64,000 nt of DNA, from NCBI GenBank assembly GCA_940337035.1, contig OW679203.1:27351495-27415494 (forward strand). Reading direction: 5' to 3'. Made by a program: the position numbers and the translations under genes. The notes below the pieces were generated by a model that saw only the letters and a program-made list of their open reading frames with translations, ran no database searches and was not told where the DNA came from. Source of the DNA: Agriotes lineatus. Taxonomy: Eukaryota; Arthropoda; Insecta; Coleoptera; Elateridae. Below, in pieces: positions 23,332-34,495 of the stretch; the stretch's first letter is position 1; the number at the start of each line of letters is the position of its first letter.

Positions 23332-26300
23332 TTAAAACATTTCCCCTACGGGTTTTATAGTCAACTCGTGTATCTGGAAAAAGAGTTAACTTTAACAAAT
23401 CTTTGAAAAGTAAACCTGTAGCTGTTGTTAATATAATCGAAGAACGTTGTACTTACCTGAACATGCGGTGGTGTTGACAAAACATACACAACTGCATCAG
23501 CAATGTCTTCGGAATTTAACATTGGTCCGCTATCGAAGTACTGCTTCATCTCAGGACTCAGAACCAACCCAGAAGCCTCTACAAATTCCGTCTTCACACC
23601 TCCCGGACTGACACTCTGCAACATTTATAATAATCCGGGCGAATCTTGTTTGTACAGCAATAAATTCACCGTAATTCTAATTTTGCTTCCAATTGAATTG
23701 AGCTCCTGCCTCAACGTTTCTGTTAGGGCTGTTACAGCATGCTTGGTCCCTGGATACACGCTTGAGTTGGGAAAATTGGGAACGATGTGTCCACCGATGC
23801 TGTTTATATGAACGATGTGTCCATCGATCTTGTTCGCTCTCATGTCTTTTATCGCTTCTCTAGTCGCAACGCATAAACCAAGAACGTTAGTATCCAGCAT
23901 TTCTTTCCACTTCTCCGTTTCCCCGTCAATTAGAGTTGTGCTTCTCAGCAACCCTGCATTGTTGACGAGAATATGTACTGGTCCAACGTTATCCTTAATC
24001 CATTTAAACGCTTGTAGTACGTCTTCCTCCTTACTGACGTCGGCCCTAACGGCGTAGAGCTTCCCACTTTTCCCCTCCAATTTCTTAGCTAGTTCTTCCA
24101 CTCGTTCTTTTCGACGAGCTACACCAACGACCTAGAAAGGACCAAGTAGAGGTTAACTCTCTGTTGATGTCATTTAAAATTGTGATAGGCATATTTCCGT
24201 CGAAGATTACCGAAATTACCAGTTTTTAGAAGAAACTAATTAATAAATTGTGAAATATAAAAGAGTGTGAATATGACATAATTAGGACAAAAAACCTATA
24301 AATTCCAACCAACGAATTGGAGAATAAAAGATACTTATATTTGAAAACTAACCAATGTAACTGCGTAAATGGTTTAAATTCGAGCTGGGGACATATGTAG
24401 CTATGTACTTGGCAGCCGCATTGTTAAATTGGCGATATGTGGGCAAGACTGTTATTTCTCGCTAAATAAAATTTTTCGTTTTACGTATTCATACTATCTC
24501 CTGTTCTTCACTGTATTTTGTATTTTAAATGTTGTAACTATTTTCAATTCATTTATAAAGGTGTTCTTGTAACAAAGAATAATGGGAGTGCAAAATCACA
24601 AATTTTACTACTGAACGCGCTTGTTTTTCCTCACTATTTTGATTTAAGTCAACAGAAATACAGTCTAAATCAACTGTTCTTCTTCTTTTAATCGCCCCAA
24701 CGTTTCCACGACAATAATAAATTCATCGGTAAGAAAATACGACTGTAACAAGATCAGATGGTGCAAGCGCTTTACAGATACTTCGGCACACTGTTGACAG
24801 GGAGCGGATTCGGTCATGAGTTCTTTGGGACACCGTCTCCTTAGTAACACACGTGAAATCCTCGCAATTTGTTGTGGTATGGTTGTTGTTACATTATGCA
24901 CAACGACTTCGGCTAAAGAGAATTCCCAAGGAAGACTGTTTAAAATCGAGTCTGGAATTTCACAATACCGTGAGCGGAGACAGCGAATAGGACAGAGAGC
25001 GCCGGTAATGAGATTTAAATATGAGAAGGGATATAAATTTCAATGAGCGTTCTTAGATAATTAAAAAAAATGTTGCCCGGACCGAGATTCGAACCCGAGG
25101 CATCAGGCTTACCAGTCCGCTAGTGTCAGTACCAATCTGACAACGTAGTTGGGTGACCATTTAACGTTCCTTACTGGTAATGGGATTACAAATCGACAAA
25201 TACATAATACATAATAAAAGAGCGACCAATTTAGCCCAAAACATTTTTAGTCCTCTGCATTAATATTCAACAAAAAGTGGTGCAAAAATCTCCTCGATAG
25301 ATTATGTCGTTCTCGAGTTACCGTGTTTACAGCCATCCAGAATGACCTACTCGCCCCTTATTAATTTACTGACTTTCATTTATTTGAAAATCGGTTGCTG
25401 TATCCACAAAAGTTATGCAGTTACATGAGACTCTTCATATAATTTTGTAATTTTTTGCAGATTGTGCCGAAGTGGGATTTCAATGAGCGTGTGGCGTCCG
25501 CCGCTGCAGTCGAAGCCACAGCGAAATTTGGAGCATTCGAGATGGAGTTCAACTTTCGTTCCTGGCGTTCCTATTTTGCTTAGTTAAGACTAGCCTAAGT
25601 CACACCCGCCTGAAGTAATGCGAAAACGGTTTCAGGGACTAACGGTAGGGAATAGCCGCAAAAAGACAGTTATGTCGAAGTAAAAACTTCTATAAACAGT
25701 ATTACAGTAATAGAAAAAGATGTAGTACAGACATTGGCTTAGTCTCAATTATTAAAATTGTGTTTCACAGCAAAATAGGACATTAAACAACAAGAAAACC
25801 TATTCCGTTGGAGAATTTGACATTCAACGACACGGTAATATTTTTCGTTTCTGGCAAGGTGGTAACACTGCCAATTTTGCGAGGTTTATTTTATTACTAT
25901 TTATTTTATGACTATAGCATTGCAACAGGGTTGTAACATTGCCTGTTTATATCCAGCGCTTACGTCAAAAAGGCATCGAAAGTGATAAATCCCGTCAAAC
26001 TTATTAATTTATTATAAGTATCTGCAAGTTAAATATTTATTGAATTATGATTGCTATTTATTGTTTTTGGATAAAATGAACAATTAGCCAAAAGTAATTT
26101 ATGTTCTTAAAGAAAATATCAAGTACAACATGTAAGGTTAACGAATGCAGAATTTGAATATGTGGAACGGGCTGAGTGGAATACGTTGCTCTGAGGAAAA
26201 ATATAAATGTAAAGACCGTTCAACTGGGTTATATCTATTATATGATTCAAATCGTGCAAAAGTGTCTTTATATAATAATTTACAATCGGCAAGCGTGAAA

Positions 26301-29300
26301 TGAAGTTATTTATAAAACGAAAATATAAATAATGTTTAAAAACCAAATGCAAAGCGATCTATTATTAGAAGGGTATAACTGAACCTCAAAAGTCGAACAC
26401 AAGTACTTACTTGTTATCACTAAAACATTACAAATATGAAACGCCAACTACATCTTGGACAGAAATAATGAAATGGTACCAAGCAAGATAAAAAAGTCCC
26501 GATTATAAAAACGATCCTTTTGTCCTGAAACATCATATTTATTGTGACTCTTTTGAAAAAGACAAGCAAGACATAAAATTCGTTATGTCCACTGGAGGAC
26601 TATTACTAGATATGATATGATCATGACATACGAGTATGAGCCATCCTTTATATCAAATTCCTAAAGACCGGACCATTTTAAAATTTTCCCGTCTGTCAGC
26701 AAACATGCCTCGACACCGGGACGTGATTTACAAATTGCCAATAAAATGCTCAAGCGCTCAAAATTTTGGTACAAACAAATAAAACTCTAAAGCAACGTTT
26801 AAAATAGACAAGGCATTTCGGATGGTAAAAATTAGGCCGTAATCAACTAGAATTCAAAATAAGAGTGCGGAGACATCCGGCAGGGCCTGGAGCGAAAAAA
26901 CACTCGCAGATAACTGGCAAAGCGTCAGCCGGTCTGCGAGAACAAACAAAGTAAATAAATAAACTCACCGAAAGGATTAGCGCGAAACGATCAGAAATTT
27001 ACGTACAGTCTGTAAACTAAAAACCACCGTAGCCAACTCATCAGGTCAAGACGAAGAAGGGATGCGACGCATATGTGAGCAGAAACACACATGAAAGGGG
27101 AAAACTCCCAATTGCGCTAACATCATCGAGTTTGGTGTCAAAAAGTACTTAGTGAAGAGAGCTATACAATGCCCCATATAACGTGGCTCCCGTACTACAG
27201 ATAATAAAATTACAAACAAAATCCAGAATTCGCGAATAAATGTACAAAACTCTCCCACTCTGTCAACCAATAACAGAAAAAAAATCTTAAAACTTCGAGG
27301 TCCCTTATAACGACAGGAATTTAAGATTGAAACATCCAGGACCCGGCGCTTGAACCAGCAGTTCAGCCGCCTGCAATCACAACCTCCAGCCAACACTTCA
27401 AGCTTTCGAATTCACACTCCTCTAAATGCGGCCAAGAGCTCAACCTTCTAACATCTCCGTTTTAAAGCACGCACCGCTATGTGCGGCATGCGAGCTCCAG
27501 CAACCAACGTGCAAGCCTAGTCAGCACTGAGTCAAACTTTTGCTGTTTGCCCTCACCAGCCAGGAGACGCCCACAGTACTGCTTCCAGAAGAGTACCAGG
27601 TTCACCACGTCTGTCTGCGAAAAGGTCTGCGCCACGGAAACACTTTGTCTCGGCACCTGCGCTCAGGTTCTAGAACATCTGGCACATCGTCTTCTCCAAC
27701 GAGGATCAACCTGTTTTTGCCTCAAGACGCCTCAAGTTGCAGGACTGCTGCAACTGCTTACAACCTGAGTGTGTCTCCCTCAGCGGTCCCCTGCACGGCC
27801 TCAAGACGTCCCAAGCTCCAGGTCTGCCTCAGCTGCTTGCAACCAGAGTGGGTCTCTGCCAGCTGTCATCTGTTCGACTCCACGTCAACCACCAGGTCCG
27901 CCAAGTACATGAGAAGCTCCACGCCTCGACAAGGCTTCGCCTAGACACGCTTATCAGGTACTAGAAGCTCTGGCCCGCCGCTTCCTCCACCCCACTTCTC
28001 CGAGCTTCCGGCCAGCACCCCGCCTCGTCAAGAAGTTCGTCGCCAACGTCTCATACTTTGGCCACCCCTGATACCACGTTTCGCCCACCGAGACGTCCTA
28101 ATTATTTTTAACAATAATAATCTTAAGCTTTGTTCCATTTAGTGCTTTTTTGTAAATATTAAACCTGTAAATAAAAATATTGAACGTAGAATAATAACAA
28201 CACGAATTAGCCAATCCCTAATATTTTAACAGGAGCTCCAGGAACTCTTTGTCTACACCTTCTAATGCTGAGCTAAATGGGTGAATGAAAATAAAAACCC
28301 CATTCTTGGCACCGCCACGCCTTCACACCTACGAAGTCTTCGCCGTTTATGTCAGATATTTAAATAGGGTGAAGTTAGTCCAAGCCCATGCAATTTACAA
28401 AATCAATGGACAAGCCGTATATAAAGCGAAAGATGCACATGCAAGTATTATTTTTAGCTCTTTGCACAATTTTGGTTTGAAGCGGAAACCACACATATTA
28501 TTTGAGGATGCACGTTAAGCCATATTTCGATGCTTCATAAATGTTTTTGGTGGCGTTATATGTACTTAATGAGCTTCCTTCATGGCTGAAAAATGTGAAA
28601 AAATACTTTAAAAGACTGACTAATGCAAAAATTATGCCTTAAGGGCATTTAAAGATGAGGCTACCTTTTTAACAGCTTCCTAGGTATTTTTAGAAACTGA
28701 AGTATCCCAACTTAAAAAACTTGTTAACTCGCAGTAGTTCGTACAAAAAATAAATTAAAATGATAGAAGTAGCGGCTGATATTTAGGGACTCAGCAGCTG
28801 GAGCCTCCTAGCCGCCAAGAGCCTATCTGTCATTAGAAAAAACTAACTATTTTCTAATTGAAAATATATTTTATCGTCTATCCTAACGCTATAATAGTTA
28901 TAATAATGTTTAAGCAATGAGATCCTGAGATCGCTATTCGATCCCGCTTATAATTGCAATACAATATACAAGAAGTATTTCAGCATAACATGAGCTGATG
29001 TGTCAACACATTCGCTCCTACCAAATGCACTAAGCAGCTGGCAGCTGCTGTGGGCTCTCCGAAACCGGGATTCGAACTTGTATAGAAATTACGGGAGCAA
29101 ACACAATCGCTGCCGAATCGGTGTGACTCGCAGTCTTATCGTAACATTTACAAATATGGCGCTTCCGGAAATGTAACTTCTTTGAAATACTGTGTAAGCT
29201 TTGGCTTTGCAAATGAATACAAATATATCTTTGTGAATCGCGTTGGAATGATTTCTACATAATATCGGTTGCAATTGGAGCGTGTTTATTTATCTTGAGT

Positions 29301-30613
29301 GATTTTGGTTGTTTCGCGCAGCTTTCTTAAAAAATGGAGGAGGAAAGCATAGGTAATATTCTCAAAAGTAATTTTAAAAGCCTATCGTTAACTGAAATGG
29401 TTAAAAGTTAAAGTTGGAGTTTGTAATTTTACAAAACATTTATTTGTGGGCATTTATAAGAAAATCAAATGGATTTGTGGATGTGATGTATAAAGTCTTT
29501 GTTTTTCCATTATTATACACATTATTATCATGCTTCGCGTACATTTTGTGTAGTGATTGAATGCTTCGTGTTTTGCGTATATGACGTTTCCGTTTGGATT
29601 ATTGCAATTAAAGGCATCGCTATATTTGGATTAAAACAACAGCGGAATGTATGTGAAACATTAAGTATTATTTCCTGCTTAGTTATTGTTAAATGTTAAG
29701 AGCCCTCCAAATACAATCATCACAAGCCGCCACTGGAAGGAAGGAATTGCCATTGGTTATTTTAGAACTTATAATAATGAACTTGAAGCAACAAAGACTG
29801 TTATTAAAAGCACATACACTACAAGAAGCAGTTCCAGTTGGCAAATGTTTGAACAATGTGTTTATATGGCCTAAAGATGGACATTTTGTATCGCCAAATT
29901 TTAAAATTTTATAAACTTGCGTCAATATATCTGCAGCAATGGACCGATGCTTACCAATGGATAGTGTCAACTAAGAAAGTTCTACAAAAAAATATTAAGA
30001 ACTATCGTAAATTGTTCTACAGATGCTCATAGTCAATGGACGAATCAATCACACCTAAATTAATTTCTATACATACTGAAAAGAAGAGAAAATGTAAAAG
30101 TTTTGACAAAAATGATTCAAAATGGTTTTTAGAAAAGAATGTTTTCGATGTATTTTTAAGGTTTGTCAATTTACCTACCAATTGCAAGTTTTTTTGGGTA
30201 TCAACAGAAAAGAAGTTATTTTTATATAAAATGCTGAATTTAGAGATTACATTTACTTCAATTGTTGATATCTAACAGAACCTATACTTTAGAAAATTCA
30301 AAATTTAGTCTTTAGAAATTGTTTCCACATTGTACAATAAATTCTAACCAATGTAACTGTTCAATTGGGCAGATTACATAGGTACCTATATGGCAGCAAT
30401 TACATATTGTTGACATTCAACACATTTCTACAGATTATCGTGTATAAGAGCGAGTAGTACTGCATTAGCATGTAACTGATTTTTTTATCTTAATAGCAAA
30501 AATACCTTCAGTCCAGCTTCAACAAGCTGCTCCACAAGAGCAGCTCCAATTCCAGCACTCGCCCCTGTGATAACAGCCACTTTTCCCTTCCAGCGATCCA
30601 TTGAAACAACCAT
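23332..30613 (-). CDS. Short-chain dehydrogenase/reductase, copy A (DHRS11/farnesol dehydrogenase-like)
   Basis: Four exons on the minus strand: 30506-30613, 23670-24131, 23457-23615 and 23332-23373, giving 36+154+53+13 = 256 codons, the usual length for the family. All introns are phase 0 with GT..AG ends. Intron 1 is 6.4 kb; introns 2 and 3 are 54 and 83 nt. The protein begins MVVSMDRWKGK and has the NADP(H)-binding TGASAGIG glycine motif (residues 16-23). LVNNAG follows, then an N-S-YxxxK catalytic set (Ser in HINSIGG, then YPGTK), and PGGVKTEF after the active site. It ends IHELTIKPVGEMF. These are classical cytosolic SDRs. The closest insect group is DHRS11-like or farnesol dehydrogenase-like, acting with NADP+ on small alcohols or isoprenoids; the exact substrate is inferred. 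Copy B shares every exon boundary. Confidence 0.93.
24816..25583 (+). CDS. Small secreted protein nested in SDR intron, two exons (predicted)
   Basis: Exon 1 is 24816-25004 (63 codons) and exon 2 is 25461-25583 (40 codons plus TAG), 103 residues in all. The intron is phase 0 with donor CCG|GTAATG and acceptor TTTTTTGCAG. Residues 1-33 form a good signal peptide: basic start, then EILAICCGMVVVTLCTTTSA, with cleavage expected after TSA. The mature chain of about 70 residues is basic in its first half, with a run containing RERRQR that could be a processing site. The second half is rich in Ala, Phe and Trp and ends FNFRSWRSYFA. There are no cysteines after the signal peptide and no recognised family. 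The gene lies antisense in intron 1 of SDR copy A, and its intron contains a tRNA-like repeat. The model rests on signal peptide and splice-site agreement; transcription is not shown, and a secreted peptide or antimicrobial role would be a guess. Confidence 0.5.
25075..25160 (-). repeat. tRNA-like sequence, SINE head or tRNA pseudogene
   Basis: On the minus strand a B box GGTTCGAATCTC and an A-box-like TGTCAGATTGGT are spaced as in a tRNA. The arms do not pair as a full cloverleaf. It lies in the intron of the small secreted gene. A tRNA-derived SINE is more likely than a functional tRNA. Confidence 0.5.
25584..27449. other. Intron 1 of SDR copy A, no further gene
   Basis: AT-rich intronic sequence without recognised exon, RNA gene or complete transposon. 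Confidence 0.4.
27450..28200. repeat. C-rich block with internal duplication, possible retroelement end
   Basis: This block is rich in C and A and stands out from the AT-rich intron. Two units about 80 bp apart, at about 27719-27776 and 27799-27857, share CCTCAAGACG, CTGCTTRCAACC and AGAGTG-type phrases, so a local duplication took place. An AATAAA occurs at about 28170. Overlapping ORFs (27481-27768, 27540-27944, 27737-27964) occupy all three frames and look like composition artefacts. It may be an LTR or the 3' end of an unknown element. Confidence 0.35.
28201..29029. other. Intronic sequence without recognised features
   Basis: Part of intron 1 of SDR copy A. The ORF at 28285-28518 shows no motif. 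Nothing else was supported. Confidence 0.4.
29040..29150 (-). repeat. tRNA-like B-box sequence, probable SINE
   Basis: On the minus strand AGTTCGAATCCCGG matches a pol III B box. Upstream is a stretch ending GCGAGTCACACCG that could hold a degraded A box. There is no cloverleaf. A SINE relic is likely. Confidence 0.35.
29151..30505. other. End of SDR copy A intron 1, unrecognised ORFs
   Basis: ORFs at 29689-29970 (both strands) and 30036-30275 (+) have no recognised domain, signal peptide or splice support and are AT-rich. They are left uncalled. Confidence 0.35.
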
Positions 30614-30676
30614 CGTGACTGAACTGGAACCGATTGCAACAGGCACAGAAACACCATCACAATGAATTTCCGGTGC

Positions 30677-30684
30677 TATTTATA
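30677..30684 (-). promoter_or_regulatory. TATA box of SDR copy A
   Basis: The minus strand reads GGTATAAATAGCACC, with TATAAATA ending 63 bp before the ATG. The same sequence and spacing occur before copy B, and a TATA-like remnant occurs before copy C. The likely start site is around 30650, where TTCATTGTG fits an initiator. Confidence 0.75.
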
Positions 30685-31929
30685 CCGTGGGTGATGCGTA
30701 ATAGCTGAATTAAACGAATTGGGCGCTTCAAGGCTATTGCTGAGTTTGAAGTAACAGTTGTTCTCCATTTTAAACTAATTATTACGTCAAATATAGACAG
30801 CAGATTATCTACCTCGTCGGTTGCTTTTGTTTTTAATATTGTATCTTTACAGAAAACCCGTTCCCCTCAAGTGACATTTAATGATTAATAGGATGACGTT
30901 CAGCTTGCCCTGATTTTTGTTTGGGTGCCATTACTAGTTTTGTCATACAAAACTATTTTCACATTTCTTCTCTGCTAACGGTGGGTAATCAATTTTAAGG
31001 TCAGCGTTTTTAAATATTTTTAGGAAACAACCTAGATTGCTGTGACAGCCTACAAGACATAAATAATTGTAATTTTATACGTATAATTATACAAAAACAG
31101 TAACGGACTTATTTTGGATATGCCATTTTTCTTGATTCTTTTCGTATGTAACATATTGAAAATTTTATATCATTGAAAACAACATAAAAAGTACTACGGA
31201 AATCGTAAAAAAAATTAGGTTATATAAAAAAATGTCGATGACGTCATATCATGAAAAACAAATTACGTAAGAAACTGAAAAATCAACTGAAAATATTCCC
31301 TATGATCAAAATCGCTACAACCCTTCGAGATTTTTTTATAAAAATGAATATCAACAATGTTAATGAATTTATCTGTTATTTTATTTCCACACTATATCAA
31401 CAAATTCATAATTATAGGGAAGAAAACTGTTGCCGAAAACAAAAAATTTAAATAAATATTTTTTACAGAAGTACGTTTATCAAAAATAGTTTTAACATTA
31501 AAACAATTTTAATGTTACGGCTCTGACCACCGCAAGAGTCTTTCCACAAATTGAGTAGGTACTTTAACATCGTTACATATTGCTATGTAAGCCTGTATGG
31601 TATTGCTTTAGATTGAAATAAATTTAAATCAAGATAAACTTATGTAAAATATGCCCTTATTTAAATTTGTTTACTATGAGTTTTATTTCTTTTTGTAGCT
31701 CCGGTAGATCAATCACTCTCAAATCAGGTTAGGTTCCTGCTTTCTAAATTTTTACAAATTATGACAAATTATCCTCATGTAATTAATAATTGCTATTGTG
31801 TTGCTTATCGAAATTGTTACACTTCATAGTTAATTCGTATTCTGAAAATTATCTCAAAAATGACAGTTCTACAACTGTCAATGTCAAAATTATGAAAAGT
31901 GTAAAGTTACTCAAAATCACATCTGTTTC
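30685..31929. other. Intergenic stretch upstream of SDR copy A
   Basis: AT-rich. The ORF at 31251-31451 (+) is Lys/Asn-rich from base composition. No gene or element was recognised beyond the SDR promoter. Confidence 0.4.
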
Positions 31930-31931
31930 AA

Positions 31932-32525
31932 TAAACTTTTATTGGGTGTTTTCAGCAGTCATTCACGTTGCAGGAAAAAAATTTACAAATTTCATAAGCC
32001 ATACATATTCGGCTAGTATTGATAGCCTTCTTCAGTGTTAAATTTAGGTTTACATTTGGTGTACATATTGAAATTTAAAATTTTTAAAAATTTAGGAAGC
32101 ACTTTTAATTAATTATTTGATCCAGTCGTACACTAAAGTTACTATACTAACAGGAATCAAATGGTGTAATTGATTCAAATTAAAGAAGAGTTTTGCATAT
32201 TGTTCTAAAAACAATAGTCATTTTTCAACAATAACATAGTGAGTTTTTAAAGCATTAAGGAAAATCAGCATATCAATTGATAAATATATTGTAATTTCTA
32301 AGATGTAGTAGTTAAGCTTTGAACAATCTACAAAAATAAAATAATTAATTAAAAGTACTTCCGAATTGATTAAAAATTTAAAATTTCAATATGCAAACCA
32401 AATGTAAACCTACACTTAACACTGAAGAAGGCTTACAATAGAAGCCGAATATATATTGTTTATGAAATTTCTAAATTTTTTCCTGCAACGTGAATGACTG
32501 CTGAAATTACCCAATAAGAGTGTAT
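31932..32525. mobile_element. Long inverted-repeat element with hammerhead-like hairpins
   Basis: The outer arms 31932-32130 and 32345-32525 are inverted copies over about 180 bp (TTATTGGGT, TTTCAGCAGTCATTCACGTTGCAGG and on). They are separated by about 215 bp of AT-rich sequence. Each arm carries a hairpin: CTGAAGAAGGCTA...TAGCCGAATAT on the minus strand of the left arm, and CTGAAGAAGGCTT...AAGCCGAATAT on the plus strand of the right arm. The closing pair differs (A-T against T-A) but stays paired. CTGAAGA and GAA around a stem resemble the hammerhead ribozyme core found at ends of Penelope-like elements. No ORF is present, so the element is non-autonomous. Confidence 0.75.
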
Positions 32526-32783
32526 TTATTAATAATCCAGTAGTAAACTAAAATTATACTATATCTGTTACAATTATTATAATTTTAAACATTGACAATG
32601 GTAAGTAGTTCCTTCAAATATGTTATTTACTCACTATTTACATATACTTGTAACTGCTTCACTTGAGTACTCTTATCAGCCTCTCCGTCTAATCGAGTAT
32701 ATGCCGCCTGCTTACCAATGTTTTGGAACGTCCATGTAAATACACCTCTTTAACTAATTGCAATAGCCGTTGTTAATAATTGC

Positions 32784-33028
32784 TCCTTATGTAGCTCCAA
32801 TGTAGACACCCACACTGTCAGCCATCCAAACTGCCACAATACGGATACGCTTCCATACATCAACTGCCTCCAAGTCCAACGGCCCCGGCATTCACCTCAG
32901 AGAAGGTATCCTGCTGACACAGGAAAACCACTTAAAAATCTGAATCAAGGCAGACGGCCGCGGGGATCGAACCCACGACCTCCCGAATGCTAAGCAGGCG
33001 TGCAACGCATTAGGCTACGGAGCTCGAT
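32784..33028 (-). mobile_element. tRNA-derived SINE, copy 1
   Basis: On the minus strand the element begins GAGCTCCGTAGCCTAATGCG, with an A-box-like TAGCCTAATGCG. A B box GGTTCGATCCC follows about 45 nt later in GTGGGTTCGATCCCCGCGG. A non-tRNA body (TTAAGTGGTTTTCCTGTGTC and on) follows, ending near ACATTGGAGCTACATAAGGA. This is the head-body layout of a SINE transcribed by RNA polymerase III. Confidence 0.75.
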
Positions 33029-34250
33029 ACTATCCACCAGTAACTGCAATGCTTTTTATCCAAATCAAACAGGCTATTTCTGACCTCCAACAAGAAGTTC
33101 GATGCGGTCCACCTCAAAATCCAACTCAGGTGTAGATGTCCAAATAAAACGCAGACTTCACATTACCAATTCCTAAAAGACTATTTTGTAGATCGTAGCT
33201 GTTCAACTTCTTCTGGTACTACCACCACTCAATTTCTTCTCCGTTATTCCATTCGTAGCTTCATCTATCATACAGTTTGTTTAAATATTTACTTTTTCTT
33301 ATATACTGATTACATGATAAAGATCAATTAACTGAAAGGGGTTTATTTTCAAATGTTGCTTTTATCGAAATCACATGTACATTTTTTTTAAATCAAAATG
33401 TTTGTGGTTTGTTTTACAATTACAATTTACTATAGTAATATACTAATATCTATTCATCCATATTTTTAAAAATAACACTTCTGCATTACCTTTCAATACA
33501 GTTTATTTATATTAATTTGACATTTTAAGTGACTTTTTCAAATAATTATTCGACTTTTGCCTTTTACCTTTATTTAAACTATATTATGGTTTATTCTGAT
33601 TGTTATCTAATATCAATTATGACTTGAACTCTGATATTACCAAGCAACTGCTTTTACTAATTAAAACATTATTTAATCCATACGTTAGAACCTTTCTGTT
33701 AAAATACTAATTGCATTACCGGATTTGAATTTTGTTTGTAATTTATTAAATAAATTTCGAATAGTTATACTGTTCTTTTACTACTTAAATTCACCTTTAT
33801 ACGTTTTAATAATTAGCTACTTTATCATTTCATAATTAATCCCTAGCTATGATTAACTTTCAGAAACAAACTATTAGTTTTAAGATGTTACCACAACAAT
33901 ATACATTTCAAAATGTTTCCTTAACGCAGATCCTACTTCCTGCACACTTCTTCAAGCGTCCCCTTCCGTCCAAAGGTAGCAAAAGCATATATGTAAAGAT
34001 GTTAAACTACTCAGTTTATGGAAGGACTCTGAGGGGAGCCAGAACCGTAACTTTAAAATGGTTTTCATGTTAAAAACCATTTTTGATAAACGCCCTTCTC
34101 CAGAAAATATTTATTTGAATTTTCTTGTTTCCCGCCGCAGTTCTTCCCAATGATGATGATTTTGGTGATATAAAATGGAGAGATAAGGAAGATCGGCCGC
34201 CGGCGACACATTCTGTATCTCGGATATCGATTTACTATTGGAGCATATCC
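32784..34250. repeat. Tandem duplication, unit 1 of 2 (1467 bp)
   Basis: The whole unit is repeated directly downstream at about 95% or better by eye, with a few small indels. It contains a SINE at its left end (32784-33028), AT-rich unique sequence, a MLNYSVYGRTL-type short ORF near 34000, and an intron-acceptor-like GTTTCCCGCCGCAG at 34128. Confidence 0.85.
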
Positions 34251-34495
34251 TCCTTATGTAGCTCCAATGTAGACACCAACACTGTCAGCCATCCAAACTG
34301 CCACAATACGGATACGCTTCCATACATCAACTGCCTCCAAGTTCAACGGCCCCGGCGTTCACCTCAGAGAAGGTATCCTGCTGACACAGGAAAACCACTT
34401 AAAAATCTGAATCAAGGCAGACGGCCACGAGAATCGAACCCACGACCTTCCAAATGCTAAGTAGGCGTGCAACGCACTAGGCTACGGAGCTCGAT
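34251..34495 (-). mobile_element. tRNA-derived SINE, copy 2
   Basis: Same element as at 32784-33028, duplicated together with its flank. The B box here reads GGTTCGATTCTCG on the minus strand, one of several substitutions against copy 1. Confidence 0.75.

Noticed and set aside
25075..25160. Functional tRNA gene on the minus strand
   Set aside because: The T arm does not pair and the acceptor stem is missing.
29689..29970. Overlapping ORFs on both strands
   Set aside because: Overlapping frames on opposite strands with no motif; a brief resemblance to an acyl-CoA ligase segment did not hold up.
31932..32525. Canonical hammerhead ribozyme
   Set aside because: The GAA is followed by T instead of A, and there is one extra base before stem II. 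Only a hammerhead-like structure is claimed.
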